A DNA stretch of 64,000 nucleotides from Galaxea fascicularis (taxonomy: Eukaryota; Cnidaria; Anthozoa; Scleractinia; Euphylliidae). The translations under genes and the position numbers were made by a program. Numbering within the stretch: position 1 is the first letter of the stretch; each line of letters begins with the position of its first letter. Positions 47,245-59,563 of the stretch are shown here, in pieces. The notes under the pieces were generated by a model. It was not told where the DNA came from, did not search any database, and saw only the letters and a program-made list of their open reading frames with translations. The stretch is taken from the NCBI GenBank assembly GCA_948470475.1, contig OX419345.1:1255001-1319000 (forward strand), written 5' to 3'.

Positions 47245-48095
47245 ATTAGGGAGCTTAAGCAACGACGACGACGACGGCAACGAAAACGTCATTTCAAAAT
47301 ACAACTTCTCGTTTTTGTAACTTTCGCGATTATTCCAATTTGTTTAACGTGAAAACTGCTGGTGAGCTGTCCAGGGCCTAAATTACTGTGAACGGTGTTC
47401 AAGTAAATAAAACGAAAGAAAAGCCTGCCGTTATGCCCTCACGTTCTCGAGAAAACCTAAAATTTGGTCATTTCACGTTGTTGTTTTGCAGAGGACGGCA
47501 GAGAAATTTAAAACGCACATGCAGAGTATTGTTGAGTATCGCACTTAGGCTCGCTTTGAAGAGGAGGCAGACATGAAGTCGGAAATGGCCTATTGTTTTG
47601 TGGCGTTCTCGTTGCCGTCGTCGTCGTCGTCGTTGCTTAAGGCCCTAGCAAACGGCTTCAACATTTGCTTCAACATCCTTTCCATTTTGTTGAATGGCAA
47701 TGTTGAAAGCGTATGCCACCCCCTTTCCAACTTGTTGAAACGTGTTGAAACCTGTGTTGAAACGATGTTGAATCGATGTTGAAAGAGTTTAAAAGCCTTT
47801 AAACTTTGCTTCAACATGCGTTCAACATTTCTTTTGTTCTTTGGAATGTTCGGAATGTTGAAACGGAGTTGAAGTCGTTTGCCTCGCTCTTTCAACATTG
47901 TTGAGCAAGCGCTGGGGCCTGAAAGGAATTACCAGGCCACTCGCTAAGTTGTGTTGAATGAAATGTTGAAAACGTTTGCTCATCCCACCGTTCAACATCA
48001 TTCAACAACCTTCCAACAGCGTTCAACAAAATCAAATGGATGTTGAAGCAAATGTTGAAGCCGTTTGCTAGGGCCTTTAATCTCCCTATTATTGT
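47245..48095. mobile_element. Outer MITE interrupted by a second element
   Basis: The left end TTATTAGGGAGCTTAAGC with AACGACGACGACG mirrors CGTCGTCGTTGCTTA at 47624-47639. The outermost part of the right end (TTAATCTCCCTATTATT) is displaced to 48078-48095 by the element at 47640. Removing that insert and one TTA restores a continuous right end. Confidence 0.7.
47640..48076. mobile_element. 437-bp Harbinger-like foldback element
   Basis: AGGCCCTAGCAAACGGCTTC opens a perfect inverted repeat of at least 38 bp; the right end closes GCCGTTTGCTAGGGCCT. A 3-bp TTA flanks both sides (47637-47639 and 48077-48079), the target duplication of PIF/Harbinger transposons. The interior is dense in GTTGAA and TTCAAC hexamers. 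Non-coding. Confidence 0.82.
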
Positions 48096-48320
48096 TATAC
48101 TGTATTCCCGACAAGAGCGTCGGTCGAAGCTAATTTGTTATTGAGGGGGGTGGGGAGGGTTGGTATTACTGAAGGATAAGCACTGAAGGTGGTTCGAGAA
48201 GTAAAGGAGGTTGGGGGCTGTTAGGGCTTTAATCGGGGTTACGGCGTGGCCTTTGAAGTTAATATCATGAATTTCATTTCATGTCCATTTTAAGTGTTGT
48301 CCTTGCTTTTCCAATTCAGT

Positions 48321-51300
48321 TTAGGTTTCCGCTGAAAACAAAGGAAACAATGAGAGTACAGATATATTAGAACGTTACGTAGACGGTTATTAGAAAGTTA
48401 AACGGTCATTTTCCTGAGTTCATCAAGCGCAGCGCGCACGACCATGGGCCATAAGTGGGTCAGTTGTGAGACGTCTGCCCATTTATCTTTTTGTTCCTAA
48501 GTTTTTGCAGTCTAAACTATTATTATGAAGCGGCCGTTGACTTAACTGGTTGGTTGCGAGACAGGTTTTCACGGTAGCATAGCACTTGCTACTGACTTAC
48601 CAAGGTACAATGAAGGAACCGCGCAAACTCGTTTGCATCCGTTGAAACAGCACATTTGCGAGCTGTGACAAGACTCATCTGAACTACAGTCGTCTTTCTC
48701 TGCTGCAGGGCAACGCAGTGGCAACAAAGATTGACACATCAAGGGTTTGCCTGTCAGACAAACAACAATCAAAGTAAAGATGTTGAGAGGGAAGGTAGTG
48801 AAACGAGTCAGGTTATACTATGGCCAGGTGATCCGTCCAACTTACTGCAGGCATTTCACTTGTTTGTTTATTATTTATTTTGTCGTTGTTGAGCCTCTGA
48901 CATAGTGTCAAAGTTGTAAGTGCGCAGACAAAGAAGAAGTACGCTTTTGATCGATATCAGAGGCAGCGTAAAAGTGTCAAATGTTGCTTTGATTTTTGCT
49001 TAGCTACATTTGATGCGCGTGAAAGGTACAATGCCTTAAAGAGCTGTGAAAGGTGTCGTAAAACTACTGATATATACTACACCCTCGGGAACTTACTAGA
49101 GCTTTGACGATATTCACGAGACCGAAAAGGCCATCACCCCAATGTTACTACTGACCTGAGTCTCCCATACTCTCGTTCTCAACCCCCCTCTTTGTTTACG
49201 CCTGCTATGTAGGTAACTTACCACAAGAATACAAGAGGGTCAGGTATTTGTAGACACCAGGGCAAGGCGCTCCGAGAGCCTGTCTATTCACTGTGATGTT
49301 ACATTTTTTCCGCCATCCACAAATATCCTTTATTTTATCAGTCGCATCCTGTTCACACAGCGAAGAATCGTCTGTATCATTTTCAGATAGGGCGTGTTCC
49401 TGTTTGTAAGGGCACAAGTAGACGCCCGGACGTCCGCGTCCGTATGTGGCCTTGTGTATGATGAGAGCCTCTTGATCGCCTGTGCAGCTGATGTTCAGTG
49501 ATTTATCTTGGCAAGTATAAGAGGCGCGGACTCTTCCAAGGCCTTCCACTCTCACTACTGAAAGTCAATCAAAAGACCCTATGGGTCAACTCGTGAGTTC
49601 AAACGATTTCAAAATCAATGGCCTTGATATGACGGAGTTGTCTGGCTGTTTCCCTAAATATTTTTTTAGAGAGAAGATATCGTTTTTCTTTATTAAAAAT
49701 ATTTTGCAAGGAGCATTTGATTTGGATGCAATTGTTGTCTTGAGATGCACTGATTGACGAGTTCCTCGCTTTTACTTCTAAAATTAACTGCTCAAGAGCT
49801 TCATGTCACTCGACTCCACCATGAAAATTTCATAAGAATCTGTATATGGTGAGGCAAATATTGGCGAGCCAAGTTTCATGTCTGTTTAAAAAATAACGTT
49901 TATTATTTCCGCAACTTATGAAATTCTTAATAGGTTGCTTATTACCAGGGTTTGAGCCTCGGGTATTTTTCCACTCTTCAGGACATTCAAATAGAAGATA
50001 TCATCTATCTCATGCGAACGCCATTAACTGGGAAACATATTAATCGCACAGCAATGCTGACAAATGCATTGCTTTCATCTTCCGCCGCGTATTGCCATGA
50101 TGTTTAGTTCCGCAAACGAATACAGCTGCTTTTAACATACTAAATCGAGAAAGAAAATGGTTTCTATGCCAGTTTTTCTCTGTGTTGTCCTTCAAGACCT
50201 TCAACTTTGCCATGGCTCTTGTGAGAAACGGGAAACACACGTAATCAACGCATGGCAGAACGCACGTAATCTGCAGGGGTCAACTTGTTCCAAGTCCATT
50301 TAACTGACATTGAGTGATCTTCGGCCCCCACCAACCGCTGCAACTCGTTCATTACGCTTCGTGCATTCACGAGTTAAAAGGATTCTCGATGGCTCCCAAA
50401 ATGATTTGCTTGATATTTATTATTCATCTGTTATTCGTCTTAATGAAGTGGAAAACTCATAACGGTGCACAGTAAAAACACTACCTGAACTGAGCTTGGA
50501 GTAGCTAGGATAGCTAAAAGCCATAGAAAGGTAAGCTTACCTCGGCAGGATTTACCATCGCTATCTAGGAAATATCCTGGGCGACAGCTGCAGATATAAG
50601 AACCCTCTGTGTTGGTGCACACGTGATCACATGTATTGTTGGTCGCAGTGCACTCGTTGACATCTGTAGAATTTATTGAAGAAAAGCCATAAATTGGTTG
50701 AGATGCATTCGGGGACACCTGGACCTCTCTTGACTCTACACTTCTTGAACAATAAGTACTTTTTTTCTTACAAAATTTCTTGCAAATCAACTACACTTCT
50801 GTTGTCTTAACTCTGTCTGTACCTACACGCCGATAATAGGTTGATTTAGCAACAGGACGGGAACGTCAGATGACGACGGGAGAGTGAGCGGAATAGTCTG
50901 GAACTGTTCTAATTTGACCATATTTGGGTATTTGCACTGCGCGCGCCGTCGTCAAGTGAGGTTCCCGTTGCACTGCTAAATCAGCCTAATAGATTGTGAG
51001 ACCGCGCGTCGCAAAAATTTAAATAGGTACGCTTTTGATGCCAAGGTAAAAGTGAACTGTGATCAGACAGTCATCAGCAGCGGGCTGAGAGTGTCGGGGA
51101 GGTGCAGCAACCTGATAGAGGCAGTATCTTTATATGCCCGAAATCCCGCCAAGTAGTGTCGCCTCAACAGTGGGTAGGTGATTTTTGAAGCCATTGTGGT
51201 TTGAAAACAGACATAATATTTACCCTTAGTGCTCTTAAGTCTCGAAAAAGTTTAGGGCTTTTTCTAATTACCTCACTGCTTAGGAATGGGATGGGAATTT

Positions 51301-54300
51301 GATGGAAACAGGGGCAGATGCACCCCTCCTCCGCCAAAACTTCTGAGGAGATTCCCTTTTCCCGAGACAAACATCTGTGTCACTTGCAGTGACTGCAGGT
51401 CACAAGCTCAAGTTAAATCGTTTACTTTGTTCTGTTTTCTTTTTGTCATAGTTATCTTTTGCTTGAGTTTACTCCAACAGCTAAGTACTTGACTGACCTT
51501 GGCAAACTAAGAGATCATCATTAAACTGGTACCCAGGGTCGCACTGGCACATGAAGCCGCCTGGAGTGTTCACACAAGTAGCGTCACCACAGTCTCTGTA
51601 GGTGCATTCGTTGGCATCTGAAAAAAGCAACAACATAGACCAACCAACCTTGACTTCCTACATCTTGGCACAGGACTATCTTGCACCAGGATATTTTTTA
51701 GAAATTAAATTAATCTTTGCGACTTGTTTTATGCTCCTTGAATTTTAATGTGAGGACTCCAGTTGATCCCGTTTGTTTGTTTGCCGACCGGTTGGCTCAG
51801 TTGGTAGAGTGCCGGACTACTGTGCGGGAGGTCGTGGGTTCAAGCCCCGGCTGGACCAACACTTAGGGTCTTTGAATAACTGAGGAGAAAGTGCTTCCTT
51901 TGCAATGACATCTGCAAATGGTTAGACTTTCTAGTCTTCTCGGATAAAACGGGAGGTCCCGTCTCATAGCTCTTTACAATTGATTCTGTGGGACGTTAAA
52001 GAACCACTAGGGACGTAACGAACCCTGGCTGTGACCACCCCTAGTGCTTGCCTTCTACCAGCATTTGACCAGGCCTTCTCCTCGCGCATTTGATTATTCA
52101 TATAGAAAATGCACAATATAAATGTTGAATATTATTATTATTATTGTTTGTTTAACTTTTTTTTGTAGTTTTTTTGAAGTTATATCTCTTGAATGTCGCT
52201 TTCTTACTTTGTAAACAAGAAAAAAGGAATAAAACACAAAACAAATCTTTAAAGACTTTAAAGGCGTATGCTAATGAATTACGTTTGATAACATACCCAC
52301 GCATGTCACTCCGTTGTAGTAATAACCTTTCGGACAATCACAAGTAAACCATCCTCTGCCATTCCGACACTTCCCAACTCCACAATTGTTAGGCTTCTCT
52401 TTGCATTCATCAATATCTTAGAAAACAACAAACAAACAAAAAGGAATTCAGAAAATGAGCTGTACTGCTTTCCATCTTGAGTGCGTCCTTAGAACTAGTA
52501 TTTTCAGTTTTAAATGCGAGAAGTTTTCATCATTACTCACAGAGCACAAGAAACGAAAGAAATCTGAGGGGACAGAGGTGCTGTGTATTTACCAACACAT
52601 TTCCCGTGTTGTTTCCTGTATCCTCTCCAGCACACACACGTGGTTGTATTATCCGGGAGATCTTTGCAAGTAATCCTGTTCCGTGATGGGCACTTTTCAT
52701 ATCCGATAAAGTAGCAGCTGTTTTCGCCTATAAAAGTCCAAAATAAATTGCGTTTAGCTGCTATTGAGTTGTTACCTTAGACGAGAAAACTGAGCGTGTT
52801 TTCCTACTTTAAGCACCGCCGAGAGGGTGAATTAAAGGAAATTAATGCAAGTAGGGGGAAGTTACCTTTATTGACAGTGGGGAACACTGCTTTGATTTTG
52901 TGCGACGGAATGTACGTTAGTTATTCGCCGAATTAAATGGCCGTTTTTATGCTAGAGATGTTAAAGTCGTCAAGACGCATTTGACGTATGAGACGTTAAA
53001 GCCGTCTGGTATAAAAACGAGACGCATAAAAGCAGACAAACTAACGGACAAAAACAATATTTCTAAAAAAAAGACTAGGTTCTATTCTCGGAAGACACAG
53101 GGCACGAGCAAACTCGACACCAAATACTGAAACGTTAACACACGAATATATGAGCAAATAAACGCGGCGGAATTGCAGCTTTTCAAATCATCGCCAGAAA
53201 TCGCGGACATTTCGAGCCCGCTAACAACTACCAGCGGTATACTGTATAACGCAAAGGAATAAACACTGAAACGAGTGAGAAAGACGCTGTTTCATACGTT
53301 ATATTGCACAATCTAAGCTCTGTAGATATTTTATTTGGTGCAAAGTAATTCTCGACAATGTCCGACATTTTTTTTGGTTTAAATATTAGTGTGATAGCCT
53401 TTATAAATTAAGCTGTGTTCGATTTTCGCGCGTATTTACTTCCATTCAAACCAAATCTAGGGTTACTGGGGGACTGTAACCCAGTTTATATCCCATGAAA
53501 CACCAGTGTTGATCAACAAAGAAAATGGCGGCTCGTGCAGGGAAAGCTTCGAGTTTCTAGCTTTCTTTCATACATAAATATGGCGTCCGCTTGCTGTGCT
53601 ACAGACGAAAAATGAGAAAGATAAGGACGTCCTTGGAAGTATTTTGCCGTGAGCAATTCATGCATTTTTCGGCAGAATTAGATCGTTTAAACATCGTAGA
53701 AGTTATATCGAGTCGTGATGATTCACATTGTGAAAGGGTTTGCTTGCCAGTGGACGAGTTTGTGGCATGACTTCGCTACGATTTTAAAGCAATGTATGGA
53801 GAATGGAGCATCAATGTGTGATGGATTGGTCGAGGCGTCGGGAAGTAAGTAATCATCTATCTAAGTAGCCGTTGATAAGTCAAATGCGAAGCTTGTACAC
53901 TACTGAACATGTATCGAGTCGTGATATGACGAACCGCAATTTAATTATTTATATATATGAAAATAATTTCATATCTCCATACATTTCTTTACATGAGTTT
54001 GCCGCCATTCTGGCCTTGGTGCGCAGGCGCCGCCGCCATCTTGTCCTAAATTTCTGGCAATGTTTATGTCTCGACGTCGTCTAGGGGGACAGATGCAAAT
54101 ATTTTTCTAAAAAAAATCAGGCTAGTAGTCAGCATTTTCTGGCGATGGACGAGGAACTAGATGTAGCCTCGGCACATGGCTTGTTTGTCGTGTCAACCAA
54201 GAGAGCAAGGAAGGAACGAAGTGCAGATGAACAAAGAACTCAGGGCAAAATGGGTCACAGTTAGGGCGTCCCGTTTTTATACTGGACGCATTTAACGTCT

Positions 54301-54808
54301 GAGATATTAAAGTCGTCTGTTAAGTGCATCTTAACGACGCACTTAAAACTAGACCTTAAAGTCGTCAGACGTTAAATGCGTCTGTCTTATTTATCGTTTT
54401 TATACTAGACGTTGAAATCATCTGGAGACGACTTTAACGTCTCTAGCTTAAAAATGGCCAATTGCAGTGATTTATTTTTACGTCAAAGCTCGAAATCAAA
54501 ATGTGCGCAAAAATAACAGTTGTAAGGGCGTATCATCGCAGCTGGAAATTGCTGTGATAGGTCAGGAATTTGTATATGATAGGTCGATCGACACAGTTAA
54601 GTATGAAATAAAAGTCAATACCAACCTATACATGTCGTTCTATCATATTTAAGCCCGTATCCCTTGTGGCACGAACAGACACGCGCTCCTTTCACCAAGT
54701 TACAGATATGCGAACACCCACCATTTTTCTTCAAGCAGGGGTCAACGTCTAAAGTAAAGTAAAGTCTATCAATTTCTATAGCGTATTCCCATGATGAAAT
54801 GATCTAAC

Positions 54809-54849
<41 letters not shown>

Positions 54850-57809
54850 ATATAGGCGCAAATTGCAGCCACGCAGTTCACAATCTTATTAGAGAGAGTA
54901 GTATGATACACAGGTGCCCCCAGAACAGACTAAGTGAATAACCCATCACACCGGGGACTATGTCCCCGTAGACTACGTCTATAGGAAAAAAAGTGTTTTT
55001 CCACTTGTTTTGAGAGAAATAAGGCAACAGACCGGCTTAAACTTGAACTAACTATGGAACAGGAGAAACAATCAACTACAAAGTCAGCCCACATATCAGG
55101 TGTGGAGACTGAATACTTTGTCTGCATCACTTCAGTTTGTGCGGGAGGGATACTCGGTCAACAGAGGATTTTCTCGCCCGATTCAGGTTCCGATCGAAGT
55201 CTCTTACTGCCTCAAGCGTTATTACCCAGGACTACATACAGACACTATGAAGGAACTGATAGCACATGTATGAATTGTGGAATCAGTGGGGAGACAGGGA
55301 ATTCAATAGCAAGTAGTACTGTAGTGGTGCGGTGCTCCGACGGAAAAGCTTTTTCGCTCGAAGCAGACATAACAAGCTCTATTCCAGTTGTTATGAAAAC
55401 TCTAACGTAAGTACCTTTTCTTTTCCCACCACCACCACTAAAGAAAAGCCTGTATCCACAATCGGGGAATTATGACCGACGTACAGGACTTGTTGTTCGG
55501 TTTCGCCGCTTGTTGCGCCGAGCTTCCAACGACCACGATTGACCTCCGAAAGATCACGATCACAATCACATTACGATTCCCTTCTTATCCCCATAACAGA
55601 TTCAATGCAAAAATGAGACTAAAACTTACCATAAGCAGTGTAGCTGATCTTGAAGCCTCTCCCAGTAAATGTATGATCAGTCTTGAACGCAATTTCCACC
55701 GCTGTCCCTTCCACTTTTAGACTGAGTTGTCGTGAAGTGATGGACCCACACAGTGCCACCTCGTCCGTATTGTATCCGACTTTGGCTCTTAGTTTGACGT
55801 AATCAAATTTTGTACAAGGGTCAGCATCCTCGATCTGATGGAGAATAGAAACGTTTCTTCACTACAAACCTTGCGTTAAAGGTCTATCTTCGTTTCTTTT
55901 TTCTTTTTCCTTTTCAAAGAAGGGTAAAAAACTACCTCGTCAACTAAAAGGGGGCACGTAGCAGCTCTCGTGAGGTCTCACGAGATTGCCTTGCAACCCT
56001 TCAGGTGAACAAAAGAACAAACAACACAAACAATGGACCCTATCCCTAAAACAATAGAGGTGCTACACTATGCCTGCCTATGAAATTTAGAGCTTACGAG
56101 AGCTGCTACAGTACTCACTAAAAGAGTCACGTCACGGTAAACAAGCTTAGTTAATTAGCTTTGTCCAATCCGCTGCAGTGGTATAGCATGAGATTTCCAT
56201 AACCAAGTCTAAGGGAAGCAAATTTTCACCAAAGCCATAACTTTTAACCAGATACAAATAAAACTGAAGGGAGTTACTTTGGCAATATTAATATTTTTTT
56301 GCCAGTTTTCCACGTTTTAGTGCTGAGATACAGCACAAGAACATGCCTTGTGCACAATTCGTTTTGACAAGAGCAAGTGGGTTGGCAAGTTTGACAAGGC
56401 CTGTTTCGGGAGAAAAACAAAGTTCTTCCGGGAATCTAGGGATTTTGCCGGGAGTCGGGAGACTTAGGAATTTTCTGGGAAATATGACAGTCATATCTGG
56501 GACACCGCAGGAAAAAAAAAACGAAGTTTGACATTGTTGCGAGAGTGTCAACAAAAATTAAAATTACACATAGTGTTACTCATACAAGAGCAGAATCTTT
56601 TTAAGGTTGCTCACGCTTTGTATGGGGAGAGTGGAAAAAAAAAAAAACCTTTCCCCCTGACTCCAATGCCTTTTCCCATCCTCCCAGCACTCATGTTTAG
56701 CTACAACCAGCATAACATAAGGTGGATTGATAAAGGATGCGTGTTGGATCAGAGCCGTGCGGCTATCCTCTGGCACGCATCACTTTGACCCGCGCCCTGT
56801 CACACCCACATTGAAGTGCGCCCTATGTCGCTCGATTGGAATCTGCTACACAGGCAGTTCCAATTGCAGGCAAATTCACCATCTGTCTCCCCCACTGTCA
56901 GCGTCCTTATCCACTTACCATTAAGTCCTCAATAGTCAGGTTCACGTGACTTTTTTCAGGAGAAATCTTCCAACTGCACGTTATGTTGTGTGGGTAGTTG
57001 TTTGGGTAATTGGGAGACGTAATTACCCCCAAGACGTTTGTTAGCACACCGCCACAGCTTTCCTCTAAAATTCAAACAATATTTTAAAAATAACCAACGT
57101 CAAAAAAGTCTAAGTGGATCCTTGGGGTAGTTCGCTTGACCCTGCATCCCCAAGCGCATGCGTTACAATGAGAAATATTATGACACAAAACTACGCTCTG
57201 GCTAGGTCTGGCTAGCGTCTCAAATCGACTCCCAACGGTGGTCGGCTGTGAGATCGGTGAATTGCTCCGTGTATTATTGTGCCGTGACATCAAGCAGGGA
57301 TATGTAAGGAGAAATTCAACGCAGATCACTATTCAGACTTGATGCTATCTTTGTTTCCAAGTTTGCGCTGCGTGAACTGAAAGCAAAACACATTAACACC
57401 ACCTCTGACAAAGACACTGTGTAGATTTTTCCTTGTCTGAGTCATTATCGACGTATTGTGACAACAGGCGACGTCGCAAAATTTCGTAATTTGCACTCTT
57501 AAGTTGCCAAAATGTATTTTAGTGATGTCTAAACGTCTTTCGTTTGAAACGTAAATGAAAATTCGTCTGCTCAACAACTTTTCTTGGCGAGTAAAAAATA
57601 ACTAAAAGCGAAACTATATTCTCCTTCAGTTTGGCATCTCGCTATGTTGAATGCACAAACTGCGAAACAAACCGTAAGCGAGCGCAGTTTGCCCTGAGTT
57701 GAACCTACTGTGGCCTTCAATGATCGTGTCAAAGGCTTCACTCACCAGCGACAGAAGAAGATGATCCAAAAAGAAACAGCAGCAAAAAAGGAGCCACAAA
57801 CTTCGCCAT
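48321..57809 (-). CDS. Secreted CUB - five EGF - SUEL lectin - WAP-like protein
   Basis: Eleven exons (57809-57746, 57064-56919, 55834-55630, 54748-54626, 52727-52593, 52416-52297, 51617-51498, 50663-50541, 49557-49222, 48750-48601, 48331-48321) join in phase into 510 aa. Signal peptide [24 protein letters not shown] domain 22-138 on two exons ([19 protein letters not shown]); five EGF-like modules on one exon each (139-345, openings DVDPC, GENSC, DIDEC, DANEC, DVNEC), of which several carry the calcium-binding start; SUEL/rhamnose-binding-lectin domain 346-457 with eight cysteines ([31 protein letters not shown]); WAP-like domain 458-507 with eight cysteines ([14 protein letters not shown]). 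Every exon from the first EGF to the WAP domain begins and ends in phase 1, the mark of exon shuffling. No membrane helix. I know no named gene with this order. The 11-nt last coding exon and the GTTGGT donor of the first EGF exon are the weakest points. Confidence 0.85.
51783..52140 (+). mobile_element. tRNA-derived SINE, family B
   Basis: The head GGCTCAGTTGGTAGAGTGC is an A box and GTGGGTTCAAGCCC a B box, as in a tRNA gene. A body of about 230 bp follows with CTAGTGCTTGCC and GCACAATATAAATGTTG, and the 3' end is a TAT/ATT microsatellite tail. It lies antisense in an intron of the CUB/EGF/lectin gene and is unlike the family at 22425 except for the tRNA head. Confidence 0.85.
52937..54461. 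mobile_element. Non-autonomous DNA element, 1.5 kb
   Basis: TGGCCGTTTTTATGCTAGAG at the left end mirrors CTCTAGCTTAAAAATGGCCA at the right end. Both subterminal regions repeat ACGTTAAAGTCGTC and its complement many times, as transposase-binding clusters do. The interior shows no transposase. It sits between the first and second EGF exons. Confidence 0.7.
56380..56540. mobile_element. Fragment of the 21640-21880 repeat family
   Basis: ACAAGGCCTGTTTCGGGAG, CCGGGAATCT and AACAAGTTTGAC-like blocks occur in the order found, inverted, at 21730-21865. It lies between the two CUB exons. Confidence 0.6.
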
Positions 57810-58346
57810 GTTCGTCACTTCTGCCCACAGTGCTGCTGCGAGGTAACGCACGTATTATTAAAAGGGGTATCACATTGCAGCTGCCCACACTGATTGACTG
57901 TCTGCATGTATGGCATGCTTTGTGGTTCTGCCATTTACTTTGGTTTTTCACAAGTTTCCTTGTTACGTGGGATGGGAAAGATCCCACGTAGAGGCTTCGG
58001 GCCTACATTCTATTGTTTTAATTGGGTTCATAAAATTTGTTCCCTTGGCATGTTTTGAATTTGTTGGCAAATTGATTGGCTGTGATTATTGTTTTTTTTG
58101 ATATTAATTGTTGATAAACACATTTTTGATACCCTAATAGTTGGTTTTGCCGAGCTGTGTTTGATTCCTGAGTTGGTCTTGCTGAGTGGGAAAGTAAGAG
58201 CAAAGGTTATTGTATCAACCAGGCAGAGTCAGTATGATTCACCAAAAAATGTTTACAAAAGTTCGATTCACCGAATGATACATTTGAAGTCTAACCTCTG
58301 TCGAGATATATAGAAAAACCCCGGGCCTAGTTCTCAAAGACATTTT

Positions 58347-58574
58347 ATGAATTGCTGCTTTACACAACCAGGCAAGTTCTCATGTGCAGTTGATTCATTT
58401 CTTGAACTTACATATGCAGTTTTTAAGGATTCTCTAAAAGATATCAATAATTTTTATTGTAATGAGTTTTCTCAAGCTGTGTTAGATACATGTGTACAAT
58501 TAGAAAACTATGATGTACACATAGATATGGCTGTGGTTCGAGAACCTGTTTGCGCTTATTTGAGGCAACATTGA
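58347..58574 (+). pseudogene. Fragment of a transposon-type ORF, protease-like (tentative)
   Basis: A 75-aa frame contains GKFSCAVDSFLEL, which loosely resembles a cysteine-protease active-site box. Upstream sequence is broken by stops and the frame ends at VCAYLRQH. I take it for the remnant of a dispersed mobile-element ORF common in cnidarian genomes. The identity is a guess. Confidence 0.3.
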
Positions 58575-59000
58575 AACAGAAAACCGAAAATGAAACTAGT
58601 GCGGGGCAACACGGTGGTTTAGAGGATTACATATGAAGATGATAGTGATTGTCGCATGCTATGTATTTTGATACCAAAGGTCATTTCTGGGTTTGAATTC
58701 TGCATTTATTCTGTTGTTTCTGTTTAGCGACTGTGGTCCTTTGTATGCCATCTAAAGCATCTCTAGCTTTGGTTTGGCTCGTTTCAGTGCGTTCGGTGAC
58801 AGTATAGCCTCTCTCTTGTTATCTTTGAAAGGATCGGGAATTGCTTGAGTAATAGAGTTGCCCTTCAGGCAACATTCTTTCTGTGAGAATGGCAAAGCAT
58901 TTTGTTTGGCATACGTCGTAAAGTTTTTTGCTGAACTGAATAGAAATATAACTGTCGCGAGGAAGACGCTGTAGCGAAGGTACACCACACAGCACTGTTA

Positions 59001-59180
59001 AGGCCCGTTCACACAGCCGATTTTCGTAACTCGATGCAATTTTTGTCGCGCTTAAGTTGCAACTTCAAAATCCGGCGAAATTTTGCTGCGATTTTTTAAT
59101 TCAACACTGGTAATGTTACACTAACATCGTACTAAGATCGCAACTTAAGCGCGACAAAAATCGCCGATGTAAACGGGCCT
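59001..59180. mobile_element. Harbinger-like MITE, 180 bp
   Basis: AGGCCCGTTCACA at the left end and GTAAACGGGCCT at the right end are imperfect inverted ends. TTA flanks both sides (58998-59000 and 59181-59183). TTGTCGCGCTTAAGTTGC is mirrored inside. Confidence 0.8.
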
Positions 59181-59183
59181 TTA

Positions 59184-59435
59184 AGGCCATGTCCACACTA
59201 ATGCGTTTTTGTTTGAAAACACATTGATATGCGTTTTGGCCTCCCGTCCACACTGATACGCTCGAAAACGCTGAGCGTTTTCATCGAAAAGGGATACTTT
59301 CGAAAACGCTGTTGAAAGTGAATCGTATTGAAAACGCTACGGCATCCGTATCAGTGTGGACGCAGATCAATCGATCCGTTTTTACACCTATCGAAAACGC
59401 ATTCAAACAAAAACGCATCAGTGTGGACATGGCCT
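59184..59435. mobile_element. Second MITE, directly abutting the first, 252 bp
   Basis: AGGCCATGTCCACACT and AGTGTGGACATGGCCT are exact inverted ends. The interior repeats CGAAAACGC and its complement. It shares the TTA at 59181-59183 with the first element, so one inserted at the edge of the other. Confidence 0.82.
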
Positions 59436-59563
59436 AAAGCTCTACAGGAGAGAATTGTTGGGCGAGAGGATTTCATTTGAATGGTTTTAGCTTGCGCACT
59501 GTTCAGACTCTTAAACACAGGACAGTGATTAGAGTATAAAGCTAGGGTGACATCAGTGTTTAT

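Larger units (their letters stand above)
45543..48320. other. Intergenic DNA between galaxin and the CUB/EGF/lectin gene
   Basis: This holds the galaxin 5' flank, a C21 tract at 46482-46502, a nested pair of DNA elements (47245-48095) and the 3' flank of the next gene. No exon is supported. Confidence 0.5.
57810..59563. other. Intergenic DNA between the CUB/EGF/lectin gene and the ligand gene
   Basis: This contains the promoter side of the CUB/EGF/lectin gene, a transposon ORF fragment (58347) and two adjacent MITEs. No other exon is supported. Confidence 0.5.

Noticed and set aside
55054..55410. 118-codon plus-strand frame
   Set aside because: It lies antisense in an intron of the CUB/EGF/lectin gene, no domain is recognisable and no splice partner fits.
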